A DNA stretch of 33,462 nt from assembly GCA_949282435.1 (NCBI GenBank), contig CASDOM010000003.1, positions 1 through 33,462 on the forward strand. Reading direction: 5' to 3'. Below, piece after piece: positions 1-12,000 of this stretch (position 1 is its first letter; every line of letters starts with the position of its first letter). The notes under the pieces were generated by a model. The model was not told the origin of the DNA. It saw only the letters and a list, made by a program, of their open reading frames with translations, and ran no database searches. Source of the stretch: an uncultured Ureaplasma sp. (GTDB lineage Bacteria; Bacillota_I; Bacilli_A; Mycoplasmatales; Mycoplasmoidaceae). The translations under genes and the position numbers were made by a program.

Positions 1-38
1 TTTATACATAAATTTATATAAATTAATGAAAAGGTAAT

Positions 39-584
39 ATGATTATAAATAATCAAAAAAATTCCAATAATAAAAAAGATAATATTTTAATTAATGAAAA
101 AATAAAGTTTAAAGTATTAGATGTTATTGATGAAACCGGACAACATCTTGGCGAAATGAATAGGGATGATGCTTTAAAGCTTGCTCAAAATAAGGATTTG
201 GATTTATTAGTAATTGCAATTCAAAATAACAAAGTTATTGCTAAAATTTTAGATTATGGAAAATTTAAATTTGAACAAAAAAGAAAACAAAAAGCTAATA
301 AAAAAAATCAACAAGTTATAAAAATTAAAGAAATAAAAGTTAAACCCTTAATTGGTGATCATGATTTAAATGTAAAAGCTCAAAATGCTAAAAAATGATT
401 AAATGATAATAATAAAGTTAAATTTATCATTGAAGCAAGAGGGCGTATGTGTACTAAACAAGAATATATTCAATTAGTATATGAAAAATTTATTAGTATG
501 TTAGATGGTGTAGGTAAAATTATTCAAATTAATAAACAAGTAAATAATTTTAGATATGAATCAATTATTGAACCTAATAAATAA
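39..584 (+). CDS. infC: Translation initiation factor IF-3
   Basis: Encodes a 181-residue IF-3, close to the usual 170-180. IF-3 binds the 30S subunit, keeps 50S off and checks the initiator tRNA-start codon pairing. The N-terminal domain (about residues 18-85) includes NEKIKFKVLDVIDETG and LDYGKFKFE; a basic linker follows; the C-terminal domain begins near KEIKVKPLIGDHD and contains the family's RGR segment. One in-frame TGA near codon 120 is read as Trp. The ATG start is preceded by AAGG at 31-34. It is the first gene of the infC-rpmI-rplT operon common in bacteria. Here it starts with ATG rather than the rare AUU used by some bacteria. The window opens only 38 bases upstream, so any leader (for example an L20-binding site) cannot be judged. 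Confidence 0.97.
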
Positions 585-606
585 TAATATTAAGAAAGGA
601 TAAGCA

Positions 607-798
607 ATGAAAATTAAACATAAGACAAAACGTTCTGCAGCTAAAAGATTTACTAAAACTAAAACTGGTGAATTAAAAAGAAAACATGCATATCGTTCAC
701 ACCTTGCACAAGGTAAAAGCACAAAACAAAAACGCCATTTAAGAAAAGATGCTATTTTAAAAACATCTGATAAACAACGTTATACACATTGTTTATAA
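607..798 (+). CDS. rpmI: 50S ribosomal protein L35
   Basis: Encodes 63 residues, the normal L35 length. The protein begins [15 protein letters not shown] and carries the typical basic core with [10 protein letters not shown] and a C-terminal KQKRHLRK segment; in other bacteria L35 packs on 23S rRNA in the large subunit. It lies 22 bases after infC and 26 bases before rplT, so the three are very probably one transcript. A purine-rich AAGAAAGGA at 592-600 serves as ribosome binding site. The C-terminal tail (YTHCL) is a little unusual but the length and core are ordinary. Confidence 0.97.
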   Translation: MKIKHKTKRSAAKRFTKTKTGELKRKHAYRSHLAQGKSTKQKRHLRKDAILKTSDKQRYTHCL

Positions 799-824
799 AA
801 AATATATTTTAAAAGGAGACTATT

Positions 825-1172
825 ATGAGAGTTAAAGGTGGTACAGTTACTAGACGTCGTCATAAGGCTGTTTTAAAACAAGCTGAAGGTACATGAGGAA
901 CAAGACATACATCTTATCGTATTGCAAAACAAACAATAATTCGTGCTGGTGAATATGCATATCGTGATCGTAAGAACAAAAAACGTGATTTTAGAAAATT
1001 ATGAATTGTAAGAATTAATTCTGCTGTTAGAGATTTAGGTTATACTTATAGCTCATTTATGAATGAATTAAACAAAAAGAATATTGAAATAAATCGTAAA
1101 ATGTTAGCTGAATTAGCTATTAATAATCCTGAAGAATTTAAAACATTAGTTGAATCAATAATGAAAAAATAA
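825..1172 (+). CDS. rplT: 50S ribosomal protein L20
   Basis: Encodes 115 residues, the standard L20 length. L20 binds 23S rRNA early in large-subunit assembly and in other bacteria can repress the infC-rpmI-rplT transcript. The N-terminus [14 protein letters not shown], the [17 protein letters not shown] block and the C-terminal helical domain ending in [12 protein letters not shown] are diagnostic. Trp codons 25 and 65 are TGA. A strong Shine-Dalgarno AAAAGGAG (811-818) lies at proper distance from the ATG. One oddity: the usually very conserved GYRGRRS-type stretch after about residue 22 reads [11 protein letters not shown] here, with no change in length. It is the last gene of the operon, 19 bases before a terminator hairpin. 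Confidence 0.97.
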
Positions 1173-1191
1173 TTAATTTTTTATTTTATTT

Positions 1192-1228
1192 ATGCAATTA
1201 TTAAATTTAAAAATAATTGCATTTTTTT
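1192..1228 (+). terminator. Intrinsic terminator after rplT
   Basis: An 11-bp perfect stem (arms 1192-1202 and 1212-1222, ATGCAATTATT and its complement) with a 9-base loop runs directly into seven T residues (1222-1228). This is the best hairpin-plus-T structure in the window and lies 19 bases after the rplT stop, so it most likely ends the infC operon. Confidence 0.85.
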
Positions 1229-1381
1229 ATATATTAGATATTATTAGAATTTATAAATTAATAAAAAATGTTATCTTTTAATAATTATTAATTAATTTCA
1301 TAAAAAATTATTATAATTATTTATAACTGCAATTTATGCAAGTTTTCATATATTTTATATTTAAAGGATAGTTAAATATTC
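1229..1381 (+). promoter_or_regulatory. rnjA upstream region with candidate promoter
   Basis: This is a 153-base AT-rich gap between the infC-operon terminator and rnjA, with no gene. A TATAAT at 1312-1317 could be the -10 of the rnjA promoter, but no convincing -35 is present 17 bases upstream. AAAGGA at 1364-1369 may be the ribosome binding site although it is about 12 bases from the ATG, longer than for neighbouring genes. A short TGCA-ATTTA-TGCA inverted repeat lies at 1328-1340. Promoter assignment rests on the -10 hexamer alone. Confidence 0.35.
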
Positions 1382-3181
1382 ATGGAAAAAATTGTTAATA
1401 AAAACAATGTTCCGACATATATATACGCTTTAGGCGGATTAGAAGAAATAGGTAAAAATACATATGTTGTTGAACATGATAATGATTTAGTCATTGTTGA
1501 TGCTGGAATAAAATTTGCTAATGATTTATTATTAGGAGTTGATGGATTAATTGCAAATTATTTACCATTAATTGAAAAGCAAAAAAAAATTAGAGCATTA
1601 GTAATTACTCATGGTCATGAAGATCATATTGGTGGTATTGTTTATATATTAAAAAAAATTAAAATACCAAAAATTATTGCTCCTCAATTAACTGTAAAAT
1701 TAATTGAAAAAAAACTTAATGAACATAAAAACATTAATAAACCTGAAATTATTCCTTATACTGATAATGATCAATTTGAATTAGGAAATATTAAAATAGA
1801 TTTTTTTAGGGTATGTCATAGTATTCCTGATTCATTTGCAATTGTATTTAATACACCTAATGGTAATATTGTAGAAACTGGAGATTTTAGATTTGATTTT
1901 GCTACAAGTGGTGATCAAACTGATTTGCATAAATTAATGCAAATTTCTTCACGTGGTATTGATCTACTTTTATGTGAATCAACATCTTCAGAAGTTCCTG
2001 GTTTTAGCGAATCTGAAAAATATATTATTAAAAATATTGAAGATTATATAAAAGAATCAAAAGGAAGAGTTTTTGTATCTACATTTGCAAGTAATTTATC
2101 TAGAATTGAATCTATTATTGCAATGGGGATTAATTTAAATAGAAAAATTGTAATTTTAGGAAAATCAATGGAATCTAATGTAAAAATTAGTCGTAAATTA
2201 GGATATTTAAAGGCTAGTGATACTGATTTTATTCAACCTAAAGACATCAATCAATACCCTGATAATCAAATATTAGTAATATTAACTGGTAGTCAAGGAG
2301 AAGAAAATGCAGCACTTAATGTTATGGCTTCTCAAAAACATTCTAAGATATCATTAAAACCTTCTGATACAGTCATATTATCATCTAATCCAATTCCTGG
2401 AAATTATGCTTCAGTTGAGCAAATGATCAATAATTTATACAAATTAGGTGTTACTGTCCATGAAAATTCACCAGAAAAAAAGATTCATGCTTCTGGTCAT
2501 GCAACTCGTAGTGAACAACAATTAATGATTCAATCTGTTGGTGCTAAATATATTATGCCTATTCATGGTGAATATAAAATGTTAAAAACATTAAAGAAAA
2601 ATGCAATTGATCTTGGATATGATGATAAAAATATTTTAATTGTTAAAAATGGTGATGTTGTACAAATGCTAAATCATGAAGTAAGTATAACTAATTTACA
2701 ATACAACGCAAATCCAATGTATATTAATGGAAATGATATAAATGAAAATAGTAATGAATTATTAAAAGAAAGAAATGTTTTATCTGCTGATGGAATTATT
2801 AAATTAATTTTTTTATATTCTAAAACTAAAAAAACTGTTATTAATGTTTCAATGTTAACAAGAGGAAGCTTTTATGCTAAAGATTTTACACATCTTGTTC
2901 ATAAAATTACATCAATGTTAAAAACTGAAATAACAAAAGAATTATCAAATAATAATTTTAATATTGAAAATTTAAAAAATATTTCTATTGATTTAATAAA
3001 ACCTATTATTTGAAAGTGAATTAAGAAAAATCCTATTTTTGCTATTAAATTTATTGAATATGATTATTTATCAGATTTACAAAAACAATCAGATTATATT
3101 GTAAAAAAAGAAACAAGTACTGTTACATTAGATGAATTAGAAAAAGAATTAACAAAAGAGGGAGAATATTATGGAGAATAA
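1382..3181 (+). CDS. rnjA: Ribonuclease J (J1-type)
   Basis: Encodes a 599-residue metallo-beta-lactamase/beta-CASP ribonuclease. Enzymes of this family make endonucleolytic and 5'-3' exonucleolytic cuts in mRNA and rRNA precursors. The zinc motif THGHEDHIGG (residues 76-85) is intact, as are ETGDFRFD, the beta-CASP stretch with VSTFASNLSRIESI, and the late SGHAT and PIHGEYK motifs. An intact HxHxDH favours J1 over the degenerate J2. The coding region runs through TGA Trp codons at 3011 and 3017, which adds about 56 residues including the C-terminal domain end; stopping at 3013 would truncate the family. The last 11 bases overlap the kinase gene. Compared with about 555 residues in Bacillus J1, the C-terminus is somewhat longer. 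Confidence 0.95.
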
Positions 3182-3848
3182 AATAATTCCAAATAATAAG
3201 CCAATTAAAATTGCTAATAACATTGTTATTGGTGGTATGATTGCTTTGGGAAAAACTACTTTATCTCAATATTTACATAACATTATTAAACCATCTAATG
3301 TTATCTTTGAATTGCATGAAGATGATAAATTAATGTCTTATTTATTAGAAAAAATGTATGAAAGAAATAATGATAAATTATATGGCTCACTTTTTCAACA
3401 TTATTTTATTTTAAATAGATTTGAAAATTACAAAAAAAATGCTAATAATAAAGATTTGACTATCTTTGATAGAAGCATATTTGAAGATTGATTATTTGCA
3501 AGAGAAAATATTAATAATCCATCTATTTTTAATTTTTATAATAGTTTATGAGAATCGATATGTAATGAAGTAAATTATTTATTAGGTGTTCCAAAATTAT
3601 ATGTTATTCTTGATGCTAATTGAGAAGTATTTAAAGAAAGATTATTTTTAAGAAATAGAAAAGTTGAAACTGATAATTTCAATAAAAACGAAGATTATTT
3701 TAAACATTTACACAAAATTTATAAACAATTTTTAGTAGATGTATGTTGCAAATATGGTATTAATTATTTAGTTGTTGATGCATGTTTGTCAACTGAAAAA
3801 CAAGCTAAAATTATTATTGATGAATTAAATAAAATAAACAAGGATTAA
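3171..3848 (+). CDS. Deoxynucleoside kinase (dAdo/dGuo kinase family)
   Basis: Encodes a 225-residue kinase of the deoxyadenosine/deoxyguanosine kinase type, which phosphorylates salvaged deoxynucleosides in the cytoplasm. A P-loop GGMIALGKTT lies at residues 21-30, the DRS motif (DRSIFED, residues 100-106) supplies the catalytic/substrate site, and RLFLRNRKVE resembles the arginine-rich lid. Several Trp codons are TGA (first at 3489). A strong Shine-Dalgarno GAGGGAG (3158-3164) lies inside the end of rnjA and fixes the start. The gene overlaps rnjA by 11 bases and ends 2 bases before hisS. Substrate preference among deoxynucleosides cannot be read from the sequence. Mycoplasmas lack de novo nucleotide synthesis, so this salvage role fits. 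Confidence 0.88.
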
Positions 3849-3850
3849 TT

Positions 3851-5116
3851 ATGGTATTTCAAAAACCTAGAGGAACAGCAGATTGAATTGATTTAGAAAA
3901 TAAAAAAATAAATCGAATATATGATATTTTAAAGGCAATATCTAATTTGTATGTTATTAATCAAATTGATACTCCTACTTTTGAACATTTAGATTTATTT
4001 TTAAAATCTGTTGGTCAAACTAGTGATATTGTTAATAAAGAATTATATAATTTTACTGATAAAGGTAATCGTAATTTAGCCTTACGTCCTGAAGGTACAG
4101 CAAGTGTTATAAGAGCATATGTAGAAAATAAAATGTATGCTAATAATAATGATGTTACTAAATTATTTTATTTATTTAATTTATTTAGATATGAACGTCC
4201 CCAAAGTGGTAGAATGAGAGAATTTCATCAATATGGGGTTGAATTTTTGAATGTTAAATCCTTTTTAAGTGATGTTGAAATATTATTATTAGCTAATGAT
4301 ATATTAAATATTTTTAATTTAAGTGATAATGTGATTTTAAAAATTAATAATTTAGGTTCTTTTAAACAAAGAGAATTATGAATTAATGAGTTAAAACAAT
4401 ATTTTAGTAAATTTAAATCTCAATTAAGTGAAGACTCATTAAATAGATTAGATAAAAATCCATTAAGAATATTGGATGATAAGGTTGATTCACAAAAAGA
4501 ATTTGTTAAAAACGCTCCTAAGTTATCATCTTTTTTATCAAAAGAAGATCAAAATTACTTTAATAATATTATTAATACTTTAGATACTCTTAAAATAAAA
4601 TATGAAATTGATTATAACTTAGTAAGAGGTTTAGATTATTATACAGGATTGGTGTTTGAATTTGTTAGTTTAGATAATGATTTAATTGGAAAATCTACAA
4701 TTATTGGTGGTGGAAGATATTCCAATTTAATTAAACAAACTGGCGGTCCTGATTATGAAGGTATAGGTTTTGCTATTGGAATTGAAAGATTATTAATGTT
4801 GTTAAATAAATATAATTATGATTTTAAACTTGATAACTTTATTGATGTTTATATAGGGTGTGAGGATTCAATATCTAGCATTATTGGTATTACATTAGCC
4901 AATAAATTAAGAAATTTAGGTTTTAAAACTAATATTGAATATGAAGTATTTAAAAAAGATAAAAATTTTAAAAATGCAATTAAACAAAATGCAAAATATT
5001 TTATTTGAATCAACAAAGATTCAATAAATTCTCAAAATATTTTAGTTGAAAATTTAGCAAACAATGAACATCAAATCATAAATTTAAAAGATATATCTAT
5101 TTTTTTAAATAAATAA
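3851..5116 (+). CDS. hisS: Histidyl-tRNA synthetase
   Basis: Encodes a 421-residue class II synthetase that charges tRNA-His. The start MVFQKPRGTADW matches the family N-terminus. Motif 2 is seen as LFRYERPQSGRMREFHQYGVE-like sequence, the histidine-binding LVRGLDYYTGLVFE starts at about residue 257, GGGRYSNL follows, and motif 3 reads GIGFAIGIERLL. A C-terminal anticodon-binding domain fills about residues 325-421. TGA codes Trp at several points, including 3884, 4379 and 5006. It starts 2 bases after the kinase gene, with AAGGATTAATT as ribosome binding site, and is 9 bases before aspS; hisS-aspS is a conserved pair. No T-box leader is present, since there is no room for one. Confidence 0.97.
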
Positions 5117-5125
5117 AGGTAAATT

Positions 5126-6862
5126 ATGAAAAGAACATATTGCGGTGAATTAAATAATAAATTACTTAATAAAAATGTATTAATTAAAGGTTGAGTCAAA
5201 AAAAATAGAAAATTGGGTAAATTAATATTTTTAGATATTAGTGACAAAACAGGTATGGTTCAAATAGTATTAGATGATACTAATCAATATTATGAACTTG
5301 TTAAAAAAATTTCAAGAGAATCTATTGTAGAAATATATGGATGTGTATGTTTAAGAAATGATCCTAATTTAAATATTAAAAATGGTGATATTGAAATTCA
5401 ATTATCTAGAATAAACATTTTAAATATATCTAGTACAACTCCTTTAATCATTGAAAATAAAACTGATGCATTAGAAGATGTAAGAATGAAATATCGTTAT
5501 TTAGATTTGAGAAGACCAAACATGCAACAAAACATAATTGCGAGAAGTAAAATTGTTAATTTTATTCGTCAATATATGATTAAAAATGATTTTGTCGAAA
5601 TTGAAACTCCTATATTAACAAAATCTACTCCTGAAGGAGCGCGCGACTATTTAGTTCCTTCAAGAATTCATAAAGGGGAATTTTATGCATTACCTCAATC
5701 TCCTCAAATTTATAAACAGTTATTAATGATATCTGGTTTTGAACGTTATTTTCAAGTTGCAAAATGTTTTAGAGATGAAGATTTAAGAAGTGATCGTCAA
5801 CCTGAATTTACTCAATTAGATATTGAAATGTCTTTTGTTAATGAAAAAGATATCCAAAAATTAATTGAAAAAATGTTTCAAAAATTATTTAAAAATATTT
5901 TAAATATTGATATAAAAATTCCATTTATAAAGATGGATTATGAATATGCTATGAACACATATGGATCAGATAAACCCGATTTAAGATTTGGTTATGAATT
6001 AAATGATTGTACTGATTTATTTATTAATTCTAATTTTCAATTATTTTCCAATGCTAAAAATAATAAAAAATGTATTAAATACATTATAGTGGATTCTATA
6101 ATAGATAAATCTAATATAAAACAATTAGATAAATATGCAAAAGATATGAACGCTAAAGAATTGATGTGATTACATGTTGAAAACAAACAAATAACAAATG
6201 GATCATTTGCAAAACATATTGAATTAGATTTAATTAATAAAATTTTAACTAAACATAATTTAATTAATGCAACTTTATTGTTTATTGTTGATTCTATTGA
6301 TATAGTTAATAGTGCATTAGGAATTGTTAGATCTCAATTAGCAAATATTTTAAATTTGAAAAAAGAAAATGATTATAAATTTGTATGAATTGTTAATTGA
6401 CCTTTATTTGAATATAGTAGTGAAGAACAAAGATATGTCGCTGCACATCACCCATTTACTCAACCACAACAAAAGTATCATAAAACATTTGATAAAGATT
6501 TAAAATCTGCTAAGGCAAGAGCATATGATATAGTTTTAAATGGTTTTGAAGTTGGTGGTGGTAGCATTAGAATTACTAATCCTGAAATGCAATCAAGAAT
6601 GTTTAAAATTATTGGATTAAACGAAGAACAAATTAAAAATAAGTTTGGTTTTTTAATTGATGCATATAAATATGGTGCTCCTCCACACGGTGGAATTGCA
6701 TTAGGTATTGATAGATTAGTAGCGATTATGTTGAATTATGAAAACATTAAAGATGTTATTGCATTTCCTAAAAATGCTAGTGCATATGATATATTATTTC
6801 AAACACCAACTCATGTAGATAATAATTTATTAGATGATTTAGGGATTAATATTAAAAATTAA
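5126..6862 (+). CDS. aspS: Aspartyl-tRNA synthetase
   Basis: Encodes a 578-residue bacterial-type AspRS. An N-terminal OB-fold anticodon domain (about residues 1-105, with KGWVKKNRKLGKLIFLDISD) is followed by the class II core: YRYLDLRRP, SPQIYKQLLM, motif 2 FRDEDLRSDRQPEFTQLD and motif 3 GGIALGIDRLVA. The GAD-type insertion expected in bacterial AspRS occupies roughly residues 285-415, and the AAHHPFT and GGGSIR segments are present. Four or more Trp codons are TGA. The ribosome binding site AAAGGT precedes the ATG by 5 bases. The gene ends at TAA 6860-6862, inside the 3' end of the convergent spoT, an 11-base tail-to-tail overlap. Confidence 0.97.
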
Positions 6863-9050
6863 TATTAGATAAAATATTAATTTCATTACTTATATCGTTA
6901 ATAAAATATTTTATTCATTGAATATTAGTTACATATAACAACATTTTTATATTCGCAATATTATTTTTTTTATTTCTATTAATATTAATTGATGATAATG
7001 TAATTTTATATTTGTTCATTTTACTTGTAATTACATTACCAATTGACGGTGTTCATGAACAATCAAAATTTAAATGATATTTAAAAAATTTTGGATATTT
7101 TTCTAACTCATTATAATCTCAATTTAATGGTATTAATTTAATGTTTTTTTTGATTTTTTTTAATTCCTCACAATTAATATTATGAATTATTAAATAATTT
7201 TTTTTGTCAACATATCCTACAACTTGTAAGTCTGGAATTTTATTACAACAATCAGGAAATTTTAAATCACAAAAATAAATTTCATTGATTTCTTGAAAAT
7301 ATTTTGGTTTTAAAAATTTAACATAATATTTTTTATAAAAATTATTAAATGCTAATTTGTTAATGTTTTTACGTTTATCAAAAATATTTACAAAATCGAT
7401 ATCATTGAGTGATTCTGCAGGTAATTTTTTAATTAAATTATCTATATTTTTGATATTTAATTTTTTATTTATAATGATATTAACGTTATAATCTCCACAA
7501 TAATATATTCCTAATTTTTGCTTAACTTTTTTAATAAAATGATTAACATTATCTTTATCATTATTTTTAATATTTTCTAATAATTTTTTAATTAAAGTTA
7601 AACTTGAAGATGAATTAGTAAAATTTATTCATGTTGAATTGATCATTAATGTATTTGCATATTCAAATTTAATTACATCACCTTGTTTTAAAATTGTATC
7701 AAAGCTTGAAATTCTACCATTAACATATATTGTTTTTAAATTAACAAATGTGTTTTGATTATGTTTAATTGCTAAATCTAAACATGAGGATTTTGTGTTT
7801 AATGAATATTTTGTTTCGTTATTTAAGACAAGTACATTAATAATTTTTTCTTTAGTAATTCTTTTAATGTGTTCTTCATTGTATGGATTTTTAATTACTT
7901 CTTGAATTAATATATTTTTGTTAACATTATCTAATATAGTTTGATAACTGTTAAATTTATCCTCGCTATGTTCTTTATAACTTCAATGAGATGCTACACC
8001 ATATTCGGCAATATTATCCATATCGTTTGTTCTAATTTGAACTTCTACTAAAGTGTTTTTTACATTAATAGTAGTATGTAATGATTGATATAAATTATAT
8101 TTAGGCATTGAAATAAAATCCTTAAATGCATTAGGTAAATAACTAAAATTCATATTAATTAAACCTAATACCTTATAACAATCAATACTATTTGACAAAA
8201 TAATTCTTAATGCGTAAATATCATGTATATTATCAATATTATGACCACTTTGAATTTTATCATACGTTGAATATATACCTTTAATTCTTTCTTTAATTTC
8301 AAATACTTGATTATTTTGATTTAATATTGATATAATTTTATTTTTTATTTCTAATCATTCAACTTCATTTGCTAAAATTAACTCTTTTAATTTGTTTTTA
8401 ATATCATTATATTCATGAGGTTTTAATACAGCAAAAGATAAATCTTGTAATTCTGTTTTTAATTTATACATACCAATTCTGCCGGCAATATTTGCATAAA
8501 CTTCTAGTGTTTCCTCAGCAATTTTAATTTGTTTTTCATGTTTTAAATATTTAATAGTTAACATGTTATGATAACGATCAGCAAGTTTAATAATAATTGC
8601 TCTAATATCAACTGACATAGATAAAAAAACTTGTACAATGTAATCTTTTTCAATTTTGCTTTTTTCTCTATTATCTTGTCTATTTTGTTTAGAATATAAA
8701 CTAACTTTAGTTACATATTTAACTAATAATAATATTTCATTACCAAATTTATCTTTTATTTCTTCATCTAAAGTTAATGTATCTTCCAACACATCATGCA
8801 ATACACCTGCAATAATACTTGTTATATCCATTTTTCATTTTATTAGTATTATTGCAGTAGAAATAGGATGTGTAATATATGGTTCACCAGAGGATCTTAG
8901 CTGATTATCATGTTTATTTTTTGCAAATTCAATTGCATCTAAAATTTTTTGAATATCATTTTCATTATAGTTATTTTGATTTGCACTTTCAATTAGTTCA
9001 TTTATTTTTAAATTTATAATATTATTCATTTTTTCTTTATTTATTTCCAT
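6852..9050 (-). CDS. spoT: Bifunctional-type (p)ppGpp synthetase/hydrolase
   Basis: Encodes a 732-residue long RelA/SpoT homologue, the only minus-strand gene. The HD hydrolase is intact by eye: H61, H85-D86, E89-D90 (HDVLED) and D158 (LADRYHN). The synthetase domain spans about 245-365 with KGIYSTY, HDIYALRII, YQSLH (H325) and EVQIRT (E336). TGS follows (about 395-460), then the conserved-Cys domain (C594, C601-C602, H623, C627), and an ACT-like end. Read through all TGA codons, the frame has no TAA or TAG until 6852. It is likely able to both make and degrade alarmone, though the usual NGYQSLH is NLYQSLH here. There is no Shine-Dalgarno; ATG at 9050 lies just after an ATTATA/TATAAT element. 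MEINKEK or the internal Met8 could be the start. The spoT-secDF-apt order matches M. genitalium as I recall it. Confidence 0.95.
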
Positions 9051-9060
9051 ATTTATTTTG

Positions 9061-9080
9061 ATATTATTATAAAATAATAT
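9061..9080. promoter_or_regulatory. Palindromic divergent promoter, spoT/secDF
   Basis: Only 37 bases separate the divergent ATG codons of spoT (9050) and secDF (9088). They contain an inverted repeat with arms ATATTATT (9061-9068) and AATAATAT (9073-9080) around ATAA. On the minus strand it holds a perfect TATAAT (9071-9066) placed for a very short spoT leader; on the plus strand TATAAA occurs at 9068-9073 and 9077-9082. Both genes lack Shine-Dalgarno sequences, so leaderless or nearly leaderless transcripts are plausible. The symmetry may simply be two overlapping -10 elements. Confidence 0.45.
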
Positions 9081-9087
9081 AAATTGT

Positions 9088-12000
9088 ATGAAGAAAAAAT
9101 GATTTCAAAATCACAAATGAACTAAATGAATATCTTTTTTTGGATTAACTAGTTTAATTTGTGGTTCACTAGCTGGCTTAGGTGTTGGAATAGCAAATTT
9201 TGTAACTAGAGGTTCTTCAAATAAGGGGACTAATTTTGATGATAGTATTGAAATTAAAATCAACATTAATTTAGATCGAAATTTAACTGATGAAGAAAAT
9301 TTAAAAGTTGTTGAAGATGTTTCAAATAAAATAACTTTTCAAACCCAAAAATTAGGCGTTAATTCAATTGAAGTAAAAAGTTCAATTGAATATTTACCAA
9401 TTAGTATACAAGATAATATTTCTAATATTCCATATGGTTCTATTAGAGTTTATACTGAAAAATACATTCCTGGTATTGCAATTAATTATGATTCTGGTAA
9501 TTATGTAAATGATTTTTTGCAAAAATTATCTTTATACTATGCATTATCTAATCCTTATAGTTTATCATTAGAAAATGTTAATGTGAATAATGGTTTAATT
9601 ATTAATAATAACAATATTAATTTTGATAAAACATATCAAATTAATAATGACATTTCTAAGGCAACAATTAATAAAGAAAACATTGATATGAAATTAAGAA
9701 ATTCTGCTAATGAAATTAGTGGATGAAATTTAGATAATATGCAGGATCAATTCACTAATGTTTATAAATGAGATGGCGAACAAGAACGTCAATATATATC
9801 TGATTCAACATTAGGTGATTCTAGTGAAAAAAGTACAACTACACAAAGTTTAATTCAAACTTATGATGATTCATCTAGCGATGGTAGCGATTCTACAACT
9901 GAACCTGTAATTAAAGAAATCCCAAAAGAATCATACATATTTTGAATCAACAGAACAGGGTTTATTAATAGATTACAATTTTTAGCTACAATAGGATATT
10001 TAAAATACAGAGTTAATATAAACTCAAATGATTTTATTGAAGAAAGTAGACCTTCTGACGATTCTGAATTTAACCCTAATAATGATCCATATAAAAATCA
10101 AATTACTACTATTAACAATTTATATAATTCAATTACAAATAGTGATGAAATAGCATTCATGGATTGAGCTGGAAATAAAACAAATTATGTTGGTGCAATG
10201 GAATTTTTATATTATGCTAATCAACAAGATTATGGTATTGATAGAAGCGTTGATCCATTAATAAAATTATTAAAAGATTTCTTTTCTTCTAATGAATATA
10301 AAAATAGTGAAAAAGCAATTAGTTTTGAAAGTGCAGATATATATGAATTTTTATATTCTTGAAATGTTGAAAAAATAGATTTATTTTCAGGTTGAATGTA
10401 TACAATTGATTATAATAATTTCTTTTATTTTTTTAGTGATAATACAGACAATCCTGATAATGATTTAGAAATTACTAAAACAACATATTCAAGTGATTCT
10501 TTTAGTGTAAAAACTGAATTTGTTGACCCTTCTGTTAGTAACGCTAATTATTTAATTGATTCATTAAATAATGGATCATATGATGAAACTGTTATTATAC
10601 CTGAACTTTTAAATAATACTCTTAATTCAAATATAAATTCACAGGAAATATATTCTTCATTAATTACTTATATGAATAATATAGTATTTGAATATCCTAA
10701 TTATTTAAGTAATTCTATTACTCATTTATCTGCATTTAATGGTTCATTAGTAGGTGTTAGCGTATTATTATTAGTAATTGGAATTATAGTATCATTACTT
10801 TATAAAGTACCTGGAGTATTAGGCTTTATAGCTTCATTATTTTCTTTTGGATTGTCATTAATTATGATGACAAGTTTAAATAGTATATATAGTATTAGTT
10901 CTTTTTTATCTTTACTAATAGGTGTAATAACAATGTTTTTACCTATTATTAATAGTCAAAATTCATTAAGAAATGCAATTCGATATAAGAAATTTAATAT
11001 TTTTAATTCATTTGTATATAGTATTAAAAAATTTATTAAAATATCAATTGCAACATTTATTCCTGCTGTATTAATATCACTAGTATTTTTATTCTTTGGT
11101 AAATATAGAATTAACGAACTTGGTAGTTCTTTAATTCTTGTTATGTTTGCTAACATAATTGCAATAGGATTTATATTTTTAATAATGTATTCAATTTCAT
11201 ATTATTTATACTTTAAAAATAAACCTAATTTGTTAGTGAATGCTTCATATGTAAAAAAATTAGATTCATTAAGATTTTTTAATGATAATCAAAATGATGT
11301 ATTAATTTCTAATTCATTAATTGATAAATCAATTAATAATTTATTTAATTCATCAAATTTTGTTAAAAAGTTGATATGATCATTACCTATTTTGATTATT
11401 GTTTTAGCAGTTATTGGATGCGTATTGTTAGCTACAATTGGTCCTGGTTATTCTCAATATTTTCATTATTCTACTGAAATTATTATTAATTTTAACAGCG
11501 CTGATGCTAATGGTGTAGAACAATTTATCAATGCAATGAGTGCTGAAAATAATTTAACATGGTTATCACAAGAGTTAATTAATAATGTATATAAAAATGG
11601 AAATGGAGATTGAATATCACAAATTATTTTAATATCTAAAAATAATATGAATGTTAATCAAATAATGGAATGAGTATTAAATAACCATATTAGATTAGAT
11701 AGTAATGCAATTAATCCTACTACATTATGAAATATTAATATTGAAGATATATCATATACTACTAACAATCCTTATATTTCTAATTTATTATTAACAAATG
11801 CAGTTAACTGTATGTTTATTTCATTAGCATTTTTAATAATATTTTCAATTGTATTTTTTAACATAATTAATTTTTTACCAATATTTTTAATTTCATGTTT
11901 TAATATATTTATTTCATTTGGTATTATTAACTTATTAAGAATCCCTGTAGATATTAATTCTATTGTTGTATGATTATTTGTATTTACATTATCTACAATT

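Noticed and set aside
3011-3019. In-frame TGA codons in rnjA and throughout the window as evidence of pseudogenes or frameshifts
   Set aside because: They fall at conserved Trp sites or inside continuous homology in nearly every gene, so they are Trp codons of the mycoplasma code.
6847-6867. Bidirectional terminator between aspS and spoT
   Set aside because: The 7-bp stem is all A-T and no T run follows on either strand.
8656-8904. Plus-strand 82-codon hydrophobic frame inside spoT
   Set aside because: It is antisense to the intact HD domain, and the apparent membrane character reflects complement of charged codons.
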